Of a stretch of DNA of 64,000 bases, positions 7,049 through 14,983 are shown piece after piece. Each line of letters starts with the position of its first letter. Within the stretch, counting starts at the first letter, position 1. The DNA lies in NCBI GenBank assembly GCA_910587595.1, contig CAJULQ010000007.1, positions 1 to 64,000 on the forward strand, in the 5' to 3' direction. The position numbers and the translations under genes are program-made. The notes under the pieces are model-generated. The model had not been told where the DNA came from and made no database searches. It was given only the letters and a program-made list of their open reading frames with translations. The DNA is from an uncultured Christensenellaceae bacterium (lineage in GTDB: Bacteria; Bacillota; Clostridia; Christensenellales; Pumilibacteraceae).

Positions 7049-7217
7049 TTTCCGCCTCCGCTTTCTTTTGTTTTACCAATGCCGCCGCCCGTATCGGTAT
7101 CACAACGCCATAATTGCAAGCGTCGCAACACAACCCGCGATCTTTAACGGGCGCGGGATTATTGCCGTATCCGCTGTATTCTTTTTTGCATATACAACAT
7201 TTCTTTTTGTCGTTCAT
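7029..7217 (-). CDS. Small zinc-finger protein, 62 aa
   Basis: It reads MNDKKKCCICKKEYSGYGNNPAPV and then CCDACNYGVVIPIRAAAL: two CxxC pairs with the GYGNNPxPV spacer seen in a common small protein of gut phages and plasmids. The ending is basic and charged. It overlaps the downstream zinc-ribbon gene by 20 bases. The role is unknown. Confidence 0.6.
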   Translation of the reverse strand: MNDKKKCCICKKEYSGYGNNPAPVKDRGLCCDACNYGVVIPIRAAALVKQKKAEAENADRKL

Positions 7218-7220
7218 AGT

Positions 7221-7481
7221 TCAATACTCCTTGATATGTTTGACGTTGGATTTCTTAAAGAAAATGCGGCACGTCGGGGTTTCGAGGTAATATCCGATAA
7301 TGTGCCGATTATCGAAAGCGAGGCACTCGGTACGCGTCGCGAGGGTTGTGATATGTAGAAAACCCGCCGCGTCCGATCCGTCGGTAAACTCTATAAAAAC
7401 GGATTTCCCGCAAAGTGCGGTCAATTTCGCACTTTCGGCGCGGGTATGAATATACCCGTCTTTCGGAGGAGGAATTATCAT
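7221..7481 (-). CDS. Hypothetical protein, 86 aa
   Basis: A short beta-rich protein with a KSVFIEFTDGSDAAGFLH block and a TCRIFFKKSNVKHIKEY ending, suggestive of a small beta barrel (SH3- or Sm-like), though no family is certain. The start at 7479-7481 overlaps the stop of the PAPS-reductase-like gene (ATGA-type), so the two are probably translated together. Confidence 0.45.
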   Translation of the reverse strand: MIIPPPKDGYIHTRAESAKLTALCGKSVFIEFTDGSDAAGFLHITTLATRTECLAFDNRHIIGYYLETPTCRIFFKKSNVKHIKEY

Positions 7482-8509
7482 AAAACGCCCTCCGTATAAT
7501 GCGGGTTTAATCCGTTCGACGCCGCCTCGTCGCGGACGGCGTCGTATTTGTCAACGTGTCCGCAAGGATTTTCCCAACCGTCGCAAAATAAACACAAACT
7601 CCCGTCGTACGATCGTACGGTCTTTATTTTTCCGCGACGTTTCCCACAAACGGGGCAAAACCAATACAATTTTACTTTGACCGTTTTATATCCCTCGTGT
7701 TCAAAACATGCGGGGATACATACTTCTTTTGTATTTGCCGCGCGGCGCGGTGTAAAATTGCCCGTTGTGCGCTGTCGTTGTTTCGGTATGTAACCGTTAA
7801 TAAATCGGTTTTCCAAATCTTCGAGCGATTGCGTCTTTAACATGAGGCAACGGCTGTCCTTTTCGATTGTTTTCAAATCGTTGAAATATTCGGGGTAATC
7901 CCTCCAAAGACAATAAACCGAGTAAATACGTTGTTTCGGGCAAAACCAACAACCGCCGCGCGCCGTAATGTTATAAATCGGGGATACGAGGTCGTACGGC
8001 TTGCAAATATCAAACGCCATGCGCTCGGTAATGTTGTTTTCGCAAAGTACGGATCGTTTATGTATTTTGTCCGTCGCACGGGCGCGGAGGGTAAACATGC
8101 GCTCGACCTCGTCCGCCGCAATCCCGATATATTCCGTTATTTCGTCGTGCAAACTGTTTTCGTATTGTTTTATGACGTCGAGTTTTAGACGGGAATTGCG
8201 CCATGCGCCGACTTGAAACGGGAAACCGTAAATTTCCCCGACGTGTGCGCCCTTTTGCTTTTTTCGGTAAAAATATTCTCTAAACGAATATTGCGCCGAA
8301 AGGCGTTTGACCGTATATCCGAGTTTTTCTTTGATTATTTTTTCGGCGGTCGGTATCCACGCCGCCATGATCGGGTGTTCTCCGCTTATTTCGGGCGTAT
8401 ATCGAATATCGACATATACGACTTCGTCGAGCGGGAGTCCGAGTTCTTTTATTTTGATAAGTTGCGCAATACTATCTTTCCCGAACGATAAAAAGGCAAT
8501 ATGTTTCAT
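7478..8509 (-). CDS. PAPS-reductase-family ATP pyrophosphatase (phage type)
   Basis: 343 residues. The PP-loop SFGKDS is at 8-13. Conserved blocks follow: GLPLDEVVYVDI, GEIYGFPFQVGAWRNSRLKLD, YIGIAADEVER and ARGGCWFCPKQ with paired cysteines. The C-terminal 90 residues add a further cysteine ribbon (FCPVCGKRRGK). The family activates substrates with ATP through an adenylated intermediate; phage members are often annotated as PAPS reductase but rarely sit with sulfate genes and are suspected to act in nucleotide or DNA modification. Here it lies among DNA methylases. A homolog is fused to SAM synthetase in the prophage (25536-27410). Start chosen at 8507-8509. Confidence 0.75.
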   Translation of the reverse strand: MKHIAFLSFGKDSIAQLIKIKELGLPLDEVVYVDIRYTPEISGEHPIMAAWIPTAEKIIKEKLGYTVKRLSAQYSFREYFYRKKQKGAHVGEIYGFPFQVGAWRNSRLKLDVIKQYENSLHDEITEYIGIAADEVERMFTLRARATDKIHKRSVLCENNITERMAFDICKPYDLVSPIYNITARGGCWFCPKQRIYSVYCLWRDYPEYFNDLKTIEKDSRCLMLKTQSLEDLENRFINGYIPKQRQRTTGNFTPRRAANTKEVCIPACFEHEGYKTVKVKLYWFCPVCGKRRGKIKTVRSYDGSLCLFCDGWENPCGHVDKYDAVRDEAASNGLNPHYTEGVL

Positions 8510-8522
8510 ATCCGCCGCCCTC

Positions 8523-9083
8523 TTAAAGTCCTTGCATGCTGTCGCGCGCAAGGGCGATCAATGAGTCCGCCGTTACGCATTTTTCGCGCGTGTATCCGTT
8601 CGTGCATGTAATGACGACGGTTTCCTCGCCCGTCTTTTCGTCTTTCACGTATTCCGCGCCACGGACGCAAATACGCGCCGCCCGCAAAAGAGGGGAAAGG
8701 TAGTTTTTAACGAACGCCGCTTTTGTTTTGCTTTCGGTTTCCGCCGTATCTTCGTCGGCGTTTACCGACGCGATCGCGTCGCCGATAATCCGTTTCTTTA
8801 ATGCCCGCAATTTTTCGTTTTCGAGCGTCTTTTTGTAAATTGTGTCGGTGTTTCCGATTATCAATTTTTCGACGCGTTCTTTTAACCACATGAGGGCGTC
8901 GGTATATTCCTCGAAAGCGCGGTATTTTTCGATATATCCGAACGACATATCGGTTTTGCGGAGAGTGCGTTCGTATCCGTTGATTTCTGCGATATATGTT
9001 TTTGCGGTTTCTTTTATAACGGTTGCCTCGTGGATAATCCCGTCCACGATCTCGCGCGACGATATGTAATAGATTTTTTTCAT
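8523..9083 (-). CDS. Hypothetical protein, 186 aa
   Basis: The protein is not recognised. A beta-strand-rich first 55 residues (KKIYYISSREIVDGIIHEATVIKETAKTYI) are followed by a helical stretch (LMWLKERVEKLI, KKTLENEKLRALKKRI) and a C-terminal region with CVRGAEYVKDEKTGEET and CTNGYTREKC. The start at 9081-9083 shares bases with the stop of the preceding gene (TAATG), with GGAGGC upstream. Confidence 0.45.
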   Translation of the reverse strand: MKKIYYISSREIVDGIIHEATVIKETAKTYIAEINGYERTLRKTDMSFGYIEKYRAFEEYTDALMWLKERVEKLIIGNTDTIYKKTLENEKLRALKKRIIGDAIASVNADEDTAETESKTKAAFVKNYLSPLLRAARICVRGAEYVKDEKTGEETVVITCTNGYTREKCVTADSLIALARDSMQGL

Positions 9084-9499
9084 TATTCGCCTCCGAGTAT
9101 CAAATCGTACAAAATGCCCGCGTAACCGTCGTTGAGTGCCTTTTCTTTCAATTCTAAAAGCGGGCAATTTTGGTTGATTTCGACTAAATGCACGTGGTCG
9201 AAATATTCGCAATCCATACACGCGCAACGCGTACAATGATTTTCGACGTCGATTTTGAAAACATTATGTAATTGTGCGCGTTGTTCGTCGGGCGTGTAGA
9301 TTTCAACGAGTGCCGTTACTTTTCCGTCAATTCGCGATATTTTAATCGACTTGACGATCGGGGCAAGTTTATCAAAAAAGTTGTAAAACGTTTCCGCCCG
9401 TGCGCCCGATAATTCTTGCGGCGAAACGCCCGAAATAATAATCTTTGTCGGCTTTTCAAATACGCCGAGCGGGTTTGTGGTGGTTTGGGTAGTGTTCAT
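9083..9499 (-). CDS. Hypothetical protein with Cys-rich motif, 138 aa
   Basis: It begins MNTTQTTTNPLGVFEKPTKIIISGV and later has HCTRCACMDCEYFDHVHLVEINQNCPLL, a six-cysteine/histidine cluster likely to bind metal. The start at 9497-9499 with GGAGGCAAAAT upstream is preferred over a long upstream frame that crosses the next gene. The function is unknown. Confidence 0.45.
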   Translation of the reverse strand: MNTTQTTTNPLGVFEKPTKIIISGVSPQELSGARAETFYNFFDKLAPIVKSIKISRIDGKVTALVEIYTPDEQRAQLHNVFKIDVENHCTRCACMDCEYFDHVHLVEINQNCPLLELKEKALNDGYAGILYDLILGGE

Positions 9500-9510
9500 A
9501 TTTTGCCTCC

Positions 9511-9687
9511 TTAAATTTTGCCGTGCTTGTCGGCGTATTCTTTGCATGCGGCGCGGATAACGACTCCGTATCCGTTGCCTTGTCTTTCGGCGATTTCGCG
9601 CAATACTTTGTCCGTATCGGCGGGGATCAATGCCGAAATGGGTACGTTCTTTTTTTCGCGTACGTCCTTTTTTGCCGTGTCCGTCAT
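9511..9687 (-). CDS. Small ribbon-helix-helix-like DNA-binding protein
   Basis: 58 residues from the ATG at 9685-9687 with GGAGGTGC upstream. The NVPISALIPADTDKVLREIAERQGNGYGVVIRAACKEY segment has the beta-strand then two-helix pattern of Arc/MetJ-type repressors. It is the first gene of the leftward operon and a perfect 30-base palindrome lies just upstream of its ribosome site, so autoregulation is a reasonable inference. Confidence 0.55.
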   Translation of the reverse strand: MTDTAKKDVREKKNVPISALIPADTDKVLREIAERQGNGYGVVIRAACKEYADKHGKI

Positions 9688-9706
9688 GTTTGCACCTCCA
9701 TAAAAT

Positions 9707-9736
9707 AAAGTGGGTTTGTTGCAACAAACCCACTTT
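9707..9736. promoter_or_regulatory. Perfect 30-base palindrome upstream of the leftward operon
   Basis: Arms AAAGTGGGTTTGTTG/CAACAAACCCACTTT with no spacer. It lies about 20 bases upstream of the first start codon of region 1, so it is either an operator or, in RNA, a leader hairpin. Confidence 0.75.
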
Positions 9737-9765
9737 TGAAAGGTTGATAACCCGTATAAAACAAA

Positions 9766-9793
9766 AATAGGCTTGTTTTTTAACAAGCCTATT
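9766..9793 (-). terminator. Rho-independent terminator-like hairpin (leftward)
   Basis: AATAGGCTTGTT (9766-9777), loop of four T, AACAAGCCTATT (9782-9793). On the minus strand it is followed by TTTTTGTTTTAT, so it would stop leftward transcription before the operon promoter. Confidence 0.6.
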
Positions 9794-9823
9794 GTAAATC
9801 AGCAAAAAATTTATTTTAAGTAC

Positions 9824-9852
9824 TTGCTTTTTTAAGGTTGATATGATATAAT
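9824..9852 (+). promoter_or_regulatory. Promoter of the tet gene
   Basis: TTGCTT (9824-9829), 17 bases, TATAAT (9847-9852), rightward, 30 bases before the leader peptide. Confidence 0.75.
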
Positions 9853-9881
9853 AGTTTCATTCCCGAAAAGGAGTAAAAAAT

Positions 9882-9905
9882 ATGCGGCAAGGTATTCTTA
9901 AATAA
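9882..9905 (+). CDS. tet leader peptide MRQGILK
   Basis: ATG at 9882 after GGAG at 9870-9873, seven codons then TAA. Leader peptides of this type precede tet(M), tet(O) and tet(W) group genes and couple ribosome stalling by tetracycline to read-through of the attenuator downstream. Confidence 0.65.
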   Translation: MRQGILK

Positions 9906-10147
9906 AACTATAATCAAATAGTGGGAACAAAGAATTATGATAGTCCCTTTCGTGGGGGGGGCTTAGTTTTTGTACCCAATTTAAGAATACTTTTGCCTTA
10001 TCAATTTTGACATATCCAAAAAACAGCAATCATAAATAGGTGCATGCTGTAAGCGAAAATGTTTGCGCCCATAGTTTTTGCTTTTTTATGTGTATGTCCG
10101 CAAATTATAATCCCCAGTGGTAAAAGTATTTTACTGCCGGGGATTTT
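9884..10147 (+). promoter_or_regulatory. tet attenuator region with two hairpins
   Basis: The leader-peptide coding segment (about 9886-9903) pairs with 9979-9998 (TTTAAGAATAC ... TTGCC). A second hairpin, TCCCC...TAAAA (10111-10125) with TTTTA...GGGGA (10129-10143), is followed by a T-rich tract and fits an intrinsic terminator 40 bases before tet. A run of eight G lies at 9954-9961. The mechanism is inferred from related tet genes. Confidence 0.6.
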
Positions 10148-10182
10148 TATGCCCTTTAGGGCTGTAAAATGAGGACAATCAC

Positions 10183-12102
10183 ATGAAAATAATTAATATT
10201 GGCATTCTTGCCCATGTAGACGCAGGAAAAACAACATTGACGGAAAGCCTGCTATACACCAGTGGAGCGATTGCGGAACAAGGAAACGTGGATAAAGGAA
10301 CTACAAGAACAGACACTATGATTTTGGAACGGCAACGGGGAATCACCATTCAGACAGCGGTTACTTCTTTTTGCTGGAATGGTTATAAAATCAATATCGT
10401 GGACACTCCCGGTCATATGGATTTTTTAACCGAAGCATACCGCTCTTTATCTGTCCTTGACGGAGCTGTTTTAGTCATTTCGGCAAAAGACGGCGTACAG
10501 GCACAGACCCGTATATTATTCCATGCACTTCAGAAGATGAACATCCCGACAATTATCTTCGTAAATAAGATAGACCAAAATGGAATCGACTTGCGGCGTG
10601 TTTACCAAAGCATCAAAGATAAACTTACCAGTGATATGATTGTCATGCAGGAGGTTGCCTTGTCGCCAAAGATAACCATAACCGATATTTCTGATTTGGA
10701 CAAATGGGATATTATTATTTCAGGAAACGATGAACTATTAGAACGATATGTTGCAGAGGATTCTTTGGATATACAGGAATTACAATATGAAAAGTGCAAA
10801 AGAACCAGATGCTGCTCTTTGTTTCCTGTTTATCATGGGAGTGCAAAAGACAATTTAGGAACAGAAAAACTGATTGAAGCGATTACAGAAACTTTCATTA
10901 CAGAAACAGACGATATTCAGTCTGAATTATGTGGATATGTTTTTAAGGTTGAGTATACAGAGCGGAAAAAACGGCTTTCTTATTTACGCCTGTATCATGG
11001 GACGCTCCATTTACGGGATACACTGCTGCTGTCAAAAAAGAAAAAAATAAAGATTACAGAAATGTGTATTCCGTCAAATGGTGAAATCGTCCCGGCTGAC
11101 CATGCCTGTCCGGGAGAAATTGTTATTTTAGCTGATGATACTTTGAAACTGAACGACATTGTGGGAAATGAAAAACTCCTGCCTCACAAAACACGGATTG
11201 ATAATCCCATGCCATTACTTCGTACAACTGTAGAGCCGCAAAAGCCAGAGCAAAGGGAAGCCCTGTTAAATGCCCTCGCAGAGATTGCTGATACAGACCC
11301 TCTTTTGCATTTTGACATTGATACGGTTACACATGAGATTATTTTATCTTTTTTGGGAAAATTACAGTTAGAAGTTATTTGTTCGCTATTAGAAGAAAAA
11401 TATCATGTGAGCGTGGATATGAAAGAGCCTTCGATTATTTATATGGAAAGACCACAAAGAAAAGCAAGCCATACAATCCATATTGAAGTGCCGCCAAATC
11501 CATTTTGGGCATCTATTGGTTTGACTGTAACACCTCTTTCTGTCGGAAGCGGAACACAATATAAAAGCGAGGTATCTCTCGGCTATTTAAACCAAAGTTT
11601 TCAAAATGCCGTCATGGAGGGTGTGCGTTATGGAATGGAACAGGGCTTATATGGCTGGAGCGTGACAGATTGCCAAATTTGCTTTGATTATGGAGTTTAT
11701 TACAGCCCTGTCAGTACACCCGCTGATTTTCGTTTTCTTGCACCTATTGTATTGGAGCAAGTATTGAAAAAAGCAGGAACACAGTTGTTGGAACCATATC
11801 TTTCTTTTACAATTTTTACACCGCAGGAATATCTTTCGCGGGCTTATAATGACGCACGAAAGTATTGCGCAATAATTGAATCAACCAGACTTGAAAAAGA
11901 TGAAGTTATTTTTAAGGGGGAAATCCCTGCCCGTTGTATTGACGAATATAGGAATGATTTGAATTTTTATACAAATGGAAGAAGTGTTTGTATTACAGAA
12001 TTAAAAGGGTATCAGGAAACTTCTGGCGAGCCTGTATTTCAGCCACGCCGCCCGAACAGCCGTTTAGATAAGGTTCGCCATATGTTTCAAAAGATAATGT
12101 AA
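10183..12102 (+). CDS. tet(32): Tetracycline resistance ribosomal protection protein, Tet(32)/Tet(O)/Tet(W) group
   Basis: 639 residues, the standard length. It is an EF-G-like translational GTPase that binds tetracycline-stalled ribosomes and displaces the drug. G1 is AHVDAGKTT near residues 10-18, G2 is in RGITIQTAVTSF, G3 is DTPGHMDF, G4 is NKID, and the C-terminal domain IV/V signatures IHIEVPPNPFWAS, SLGYLNQSFQNA and QPRRPNSRLDKVRHMF are intact. Wording in the variable middle (for example KCKRTRCCSLFPVYHGSAKDN) fits my recollection of Tet(32) better than Tet(O) or Tet(W), but a mosaic allele cannot be excluded. It is expressed from its own promoter through an attenuator. Confidence 0.9.
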   Translation: MKIINIGILAHVDAGKTTLTESLLYTSGAIAEQGNVDKGTTRTDTMILERQRGITIQTAVTSFCWNGYKINIVDTPGHMDFLTEAYRSLSVLDGAVLVISAKDGVQAQTRILFHALQKMNIPTIIFVNKIDQNGIDLRRVYQSIKDKLTSDMIVMQEVALSPKITITDISDLDKWDIIISGNDELLERYVAEDSLDIQELQYEKCKRTRCCSLFPVYHGSAKDNLGTEKLIEAITETFITETDDIQSELCGYVFKVEYTERKKRLSYLRLYHGTLHLRDTLLLSKKKKIKITEMCIPSNGEIVPADHACPGEIVILADDTLKLNDIVGNEKLLPHKTRIDNPMPLLRTTVEPQKPEQREALLNALAEIADTDPLLHFDIDTVTHEIILSFLGKLQLEVICSLLEEKYHVSVDMKEPSIIYMERPQRKASHTIHIEVPPNPFWASIGLTVTPLSVGSGTQYKSEVSLGYLNQSFQNAVMEGVRYGMEQGLYGWSVTDCQICFDYGVYYSPVSTPADFRFLAPIVLEQVLKKAGTQLLEPYLSFTIFTPQEYLSRAYNDARKYCAIIESTRLEKDEVIFKGEIPARCIDEYRNDLNFYTNGRSVCITELKGYQETSGEPVFQPRRPNSRLDKVRHMFQKIM

Positions 12103-12208
12103 TGTTTTTCGCAATGCAAGCGTTCATTAATAAAAGCCTATACCATTTGGGAAAGAAAAGACAAATAGCAGTCAAGACGACAACAATCAGAAGTTATGGA
12201 GGGTAATA

Positions 12209-12409
12209 ATGGAATATACTAAGGAAGATTTAATGGAAGCAAAAAGGCAAATTGATTCAACATTGCATAAATTACGGGAAACAATAATAACCTTTGAAGC
12301 AAAAGAAAATTCAGAGAGATATAAGTCACAAATCACTTTGGCGAAAAGACGAATAAAGGCTTTTGAAATAGCAAATTACTTTATAGGAAACGAAATTGAA
12401 AACAGTTAG
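12209..12409 (+). CDS. Hypothetical 66-aa helical protein
   Basis: It starts after GGAGGG at normal distance. The sequence is one long charged helix (KEDLMEAKRQIDSTLHKLRETI ... LAKRRIKAFEIANYFIG), probably a coiled coil. It is located 106 bases after tet and could be co-transcribed. No function is known. Confidence 0.5.
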   Translation: MEYTKEDLMEAKRQIDSTLHKLRETIITFEAKENSERYKSQITLAKRRIKAFEIANYFIGNEIENS

Positions 12410-12543
12410 TAAATTCAAAACTCTGGTTTCGCAGCAAGTGAAATCGTTAGGCAGTATAAATTAAATTTGCAAAGTCAGCAGTGATAGTTAATAGCAAGAT
12501 GAAAACCAATGGCATTTCTAATCAAAAAGGAGGATAACAATAT

Positions 12544-12900
12544 ATGCCAAGTCCGAAAGAAGTAGTAAATAAATGGGTAGACGCTTTTAATGCTGGTGAT
12601 GTGGACATGATTATTAGTCTGTATGATAATAATGCAACAAACCATCAAGTTGCAAATGAACCTGTTGTAGGAGTTGTGGCTATTAGAGAAATGTTTGCAA
12701 ATGAGTTTGCAACTGCAAAAATGGTTTGTATTGTGGAAAATATTTTTGAGGATGGGCAATGGGCAATCTTGGAATGGCGTGATCCATTGGGGTTACGGGG
12801 GTGTGGTTTTTTTCAGGTAGTGAATGGGAAAATTTTATTCCAACGAGGCTATTGGGATAAGCTTTCATTTTTGAAACAGCACAATCTTCCAATAGAGTAA
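12544..12900 (+). CDS. SnoaL-like (NTF2-fold) protein
   Basis: 118 residues. The opening SPKEVVNKWVDAFNAGDVDMIISLYDNNATNHQ is the classic SnoaL/NTF2-like helix pair followed by the pocket-lining strand, and WAILEWRDP with GCGFFQVVNGKI supply the later beta strands. Members act as small-molecule isomerases, hydrolases or binding proteins; the substrate here is unknown. An AGGAGG site lies upstream. It lies with two acetyltransferases in an AT-rich cargo block next to tet. Confidence 0.75.
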   Translation: MPSPKEVVNKWVDAFNAGDVDMIISLYDNNATNHQVANEPVVGVVAIREMFANEFATAKMVCIVENIFEDGQWAILEWRDPLGLRGCGFFQVVNGKILFQRGYWDKLSFLKQHNLPIE

Positions 12901-12921
12901 ATATAGCATTTAGGAGAAAAT

Positions 12922-13785
12922 ATGGAATATCGGACATTGGAAAATACAGATTCCGTTTGTATATACGAAGCGTTTACACAGGCATTTTCTGATTATCAGG
13001 TTTCAGTTGATATGTCTTTTAAGTCTTTTGAAACAATGCTGAAAAGAAATGGATTTATGCCTGCGGTTTCAGTTGGAGCCTTTGCAGATAGAACGCTTGT
13101 CGGTTTTATCTTGAATGGAGTGAGAGATTGGGATAACGAAAAGACAGTCTATGACCTCGGAACAGGAGTTATCCCCGATTTTCGGAGAACAGGAATTATG
13201 GGGGAATTATTGAATCTGGTTAGCACTATATGTATAAAAAATAAAATCAGTGTGTATCAACTGGAAGTGATTCAAGATAATGAGAAGGCGCTCACTTTAT
13301 ATAAAAAACAGGGATTTCGAATTAACAGAATATTGAATTGTTACCAACTGACGGGCAAGATAAAAGAACCGGGCGTACATAAAGTATGGAAACTGGAACA
13401 TCCGGAAAAATTACAAGATGATCAATGGACAGCGGTCAAAGATTTTTGGACTTATCCACCTTCATGGCAAAACGCAAAAGATGCTGTTTGTGCAATCGCT
13501 GAATCCTTTTCTTATACGATTGTTAAATTTGATGGAAACTTGATTGGATATGGTATTGTGGACAAAATAAAAGGAGATATTGCGCAGTTAGCGGTACATC
13601 CCCAATATCGCAGAATGGGAGTTGCCACAGAGATTTTGTTAGATTTACTTAAACAAACAAAGAGTTTAGAGATGAGAGTAATAAATGTGGATGAACGGGA
13701 TCAGGCATTGAACGCTTTTTTGAAGAAATTGAAATTTAGTGTATTTGTTAAACAATATGAAATGAGAAAACATTTTTCTGCTTAG
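12922..13785 (+). CDS. GNAT acetyltransferase, two-domain
   Basis: 287 residues with two GNAT folds. The first carries TGVIPDFRRTGIMGELL (motif A, acetyl-CoA loop) near residues 76-92. The second carries LAVHPQYRRMGVATEILLDLL near 215-235 with the R/Q-x-x-G-x-G/A pattern. N-acetyltransferases of this type transfer acetyl groups to amines, sometimes antibiotics or protein N-termini. The substrate cannot be read from sequence. A ribosome site AGGAG precedes the start; the gene follows the SnoaL-like gene by 21 bases. Confidence 0.75.
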   Translation: MEYRTLENTDSVCIYEAFTQAFSDYQVSVDMSFKSFETMLKRNGFMPAVSVGAFADRTLVGFILNGVRDWDNEKTVYDLGTGVIPDFRRTGIMGELLNLVSTICIKNKISVYQLEVIQDNEKALTLYKKQGFRINRILNCYQLTGKIKEPGVHKVWKLEHPEKLQDDQWTAVKDFWTYPPSWQNAKDAVCAIAESFSYTIVKFDGNLIGYGIVDKIKGDIAQLAVHPQYRRMGVATEILLDLLKQTKSLEMRVINVDERDQALNAFLKKLKFSVFVKQYEMRKHFSA

Positions 13786-13841
13786 GATATTGTATAGATG
13801 AAGAAGCTGACTTGAGGACAGTTGTCAGTAAAGGAGTAGTT

Positions 13842-14387
13842 ATGAGATATAACAAAACAATAATATTAAGTAATGGCATGGAATGTTGTTTGAGGAATGG
13901 AACAGAGAGTGATGGTCAGCTTGTAGTGGATAATTTCAATCTGACACATAGTGAAACAGATTATTTGCTTACATATCCAGATGAAAACAGTTTTAATGTC
14001 GAACAGGAGAGCCAGTTTCTGAAAGAAAAAGCTGAGAGTGAAAGAGAGATTGAATTGCTTGCCATAGTTGACAGTGTTATTGTGGGAACAGCAGGAATTG
14101 AGGCAATCGGTACAAAATATAAGGTACGGCATCGAGCAGAATTTGGCATCAGTGTTGTGAAAAAGTATTGGGGACTTGGAATTGGTAAGGCTTTGCTGAC
14201 TTCGTGTATCGAATGTGCTAAAACAGCGGGATATAACCAGCTTGAACTTAAAGTAGTTGCTGAAAATGAAAGAGCAGTTTCTATGTATGAACGGGCTGGA
14301 TTTGTCGAGTATGGAAGAAATCCGAAAGGTTTTAATTCTCGTAAGACAGGGTTTCAAGAAGTTATTTATATGAGGTTAGAATTGTAA
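13842..14387 (+). CDS. GNAT acetyltransferase (RimJ/RimL-like)
   Basis: 181 residues. The start at 13842 follows AAAGGAG; an upstream in-frame codon lacks a site. The motif A block AEFGISVVKKYWGLGIGKALL and the C-terminal ELKVVAENERAVSMYERAGFVEYGR are typical of GNAT enzymes acetylating amines or ribosomal protein N-termini. The cargo neighbourhood makes an antibiotic- or toxin-modifying role possible but unproven. Confidence 0.78.
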   Translation: MRYNKTIILSNGMECCLRNGTESDGQLVVDNFNLTHSETDYLLTYPDENSFNVEQESQFLKEKAESEREIELLAIVDSVIVGTAGIEAIGTKYKVRHRAEFGISVVKKYWGLGIGKALLTSCIECAKTAGYNQLELKVVAENERAVSMYERAGFVEYGRNPKGFNSRKTGFQEVIYMRLEL

Positions 14388-14533
14388 TGGGCATACCGAA
14401 GCTTTGGCAAAATCCCTCTTGTGGCACTAAAAGTATGCTTTCTTCGTAAATGTACAGTTGAATAATATCTAGAATTGGTAATCATGGCTAACTGCATTTA
14501 AGTGGTAATTGGAAATTAAGGAGCTTCAAAAGA

Positions 14534-14725
14534 ATGGCTACACCAAAAGAAGAACATAGAGGAGTAATAGAAGGATATTTTTATGCGGCTTGTCCGTTTT
14601 GCCGAACGACGCTAACGCAAGGGCAGAACGGCACAAATTGCTTTATAAAATGTCCGCAATGCGGTCGCTATATTCACATCATAATAAAGGATGATTCGGT
14701 GTTGACCAAACTCAAAGAAACATAA
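14534..14725 (+). CDS. Small zinc-ribbon protein, 63 aa
   Basis: ACPFCRTTLTQGQNGTNCFIKCPQCGRYIHI contains two CxxC pairs, a probable zinc ribbon. It begins after AAGGAGC and ends just before a strong terminator. No family name is assigned. Confidence 0.55.
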   Translation: MATPKEEHRGVIEGYFYAACPFCRTTLTQGQNGTNCFIKCPQCGRYIHIIIKDDSVLTKLKET

Positions 14726-14732
14726 ATAACTT

Positions 14733-14757
14733 AGCACCCGAAAGGGTGCTTTTTATT
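14733..14757 (+). terminator. Intrinsic terminator
   Basis: AGCACCC, loop GAAA, GGGTGCT, then TTTTTATTTT. It closes the resistance cargo block. Confidence 0.85.
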
Positions 14758-14810
14758 TTATTAGATAAAATTCGTCAAAACTTACAATTTTATTCTGTCA
14801 TAAAAATGAT

Positions 14811-14972
14811 AGTATGAGCATAGGCACTCGCGGGGTGATCGCATAAAGCGAGAAACGTGAAAGCAGCCGAATTTCATACTGTTACGAGCCCGAATCCGAA
14901 AAATGATTGCAAGCCGAGCAGAGCAATACTGCCTCCCAAAATTGGAAGGTTAATTTGCTTTGACTCGGCTTT
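14811..14972 (+). ncRNA. Structured noncoding element ending in a terminator-like stem
   Basis: AGTATGA (14811-14817) pairs with TCATACT (14874-14880), enclosing a small CTCGC/GCGAG hairpin. A second stem pairs AAGCCGAG (14911-14918) with CTCGGCTT (14964-14971), continued by AGCAA/TTGCT, with a CCTCC/GGAAGG inner hairpin, followed by T-rich sequence. No ORF fits. It sits at the left edge of the prophage; an RNA regulator, a leader or part of an attachment region are all possible. I do not recognise a named riboswitch class. Confidence 0.45.
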
Positions 14973-14983
14973 TTAACTTTTCT

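Noticed and set aside
7478..8509. DndC / phosphorothioation system
   Set aside because: The protein shares the PP-loop family, but no DndA, B, D or E partners are nearby, so a phosphorothioate system is not supported.
9954..9961. G8 run in the tet leader as a phase-variation switch
   Set aside because: It lies outside any reading frame, between the leader hairpin arms, so slippage would have little coding effect.
12103..12208. Insertion sequence or transposase next to tet
   Set aside because: No transposase ORF and no clear terminal inverted repeats on either side of the cargo block.
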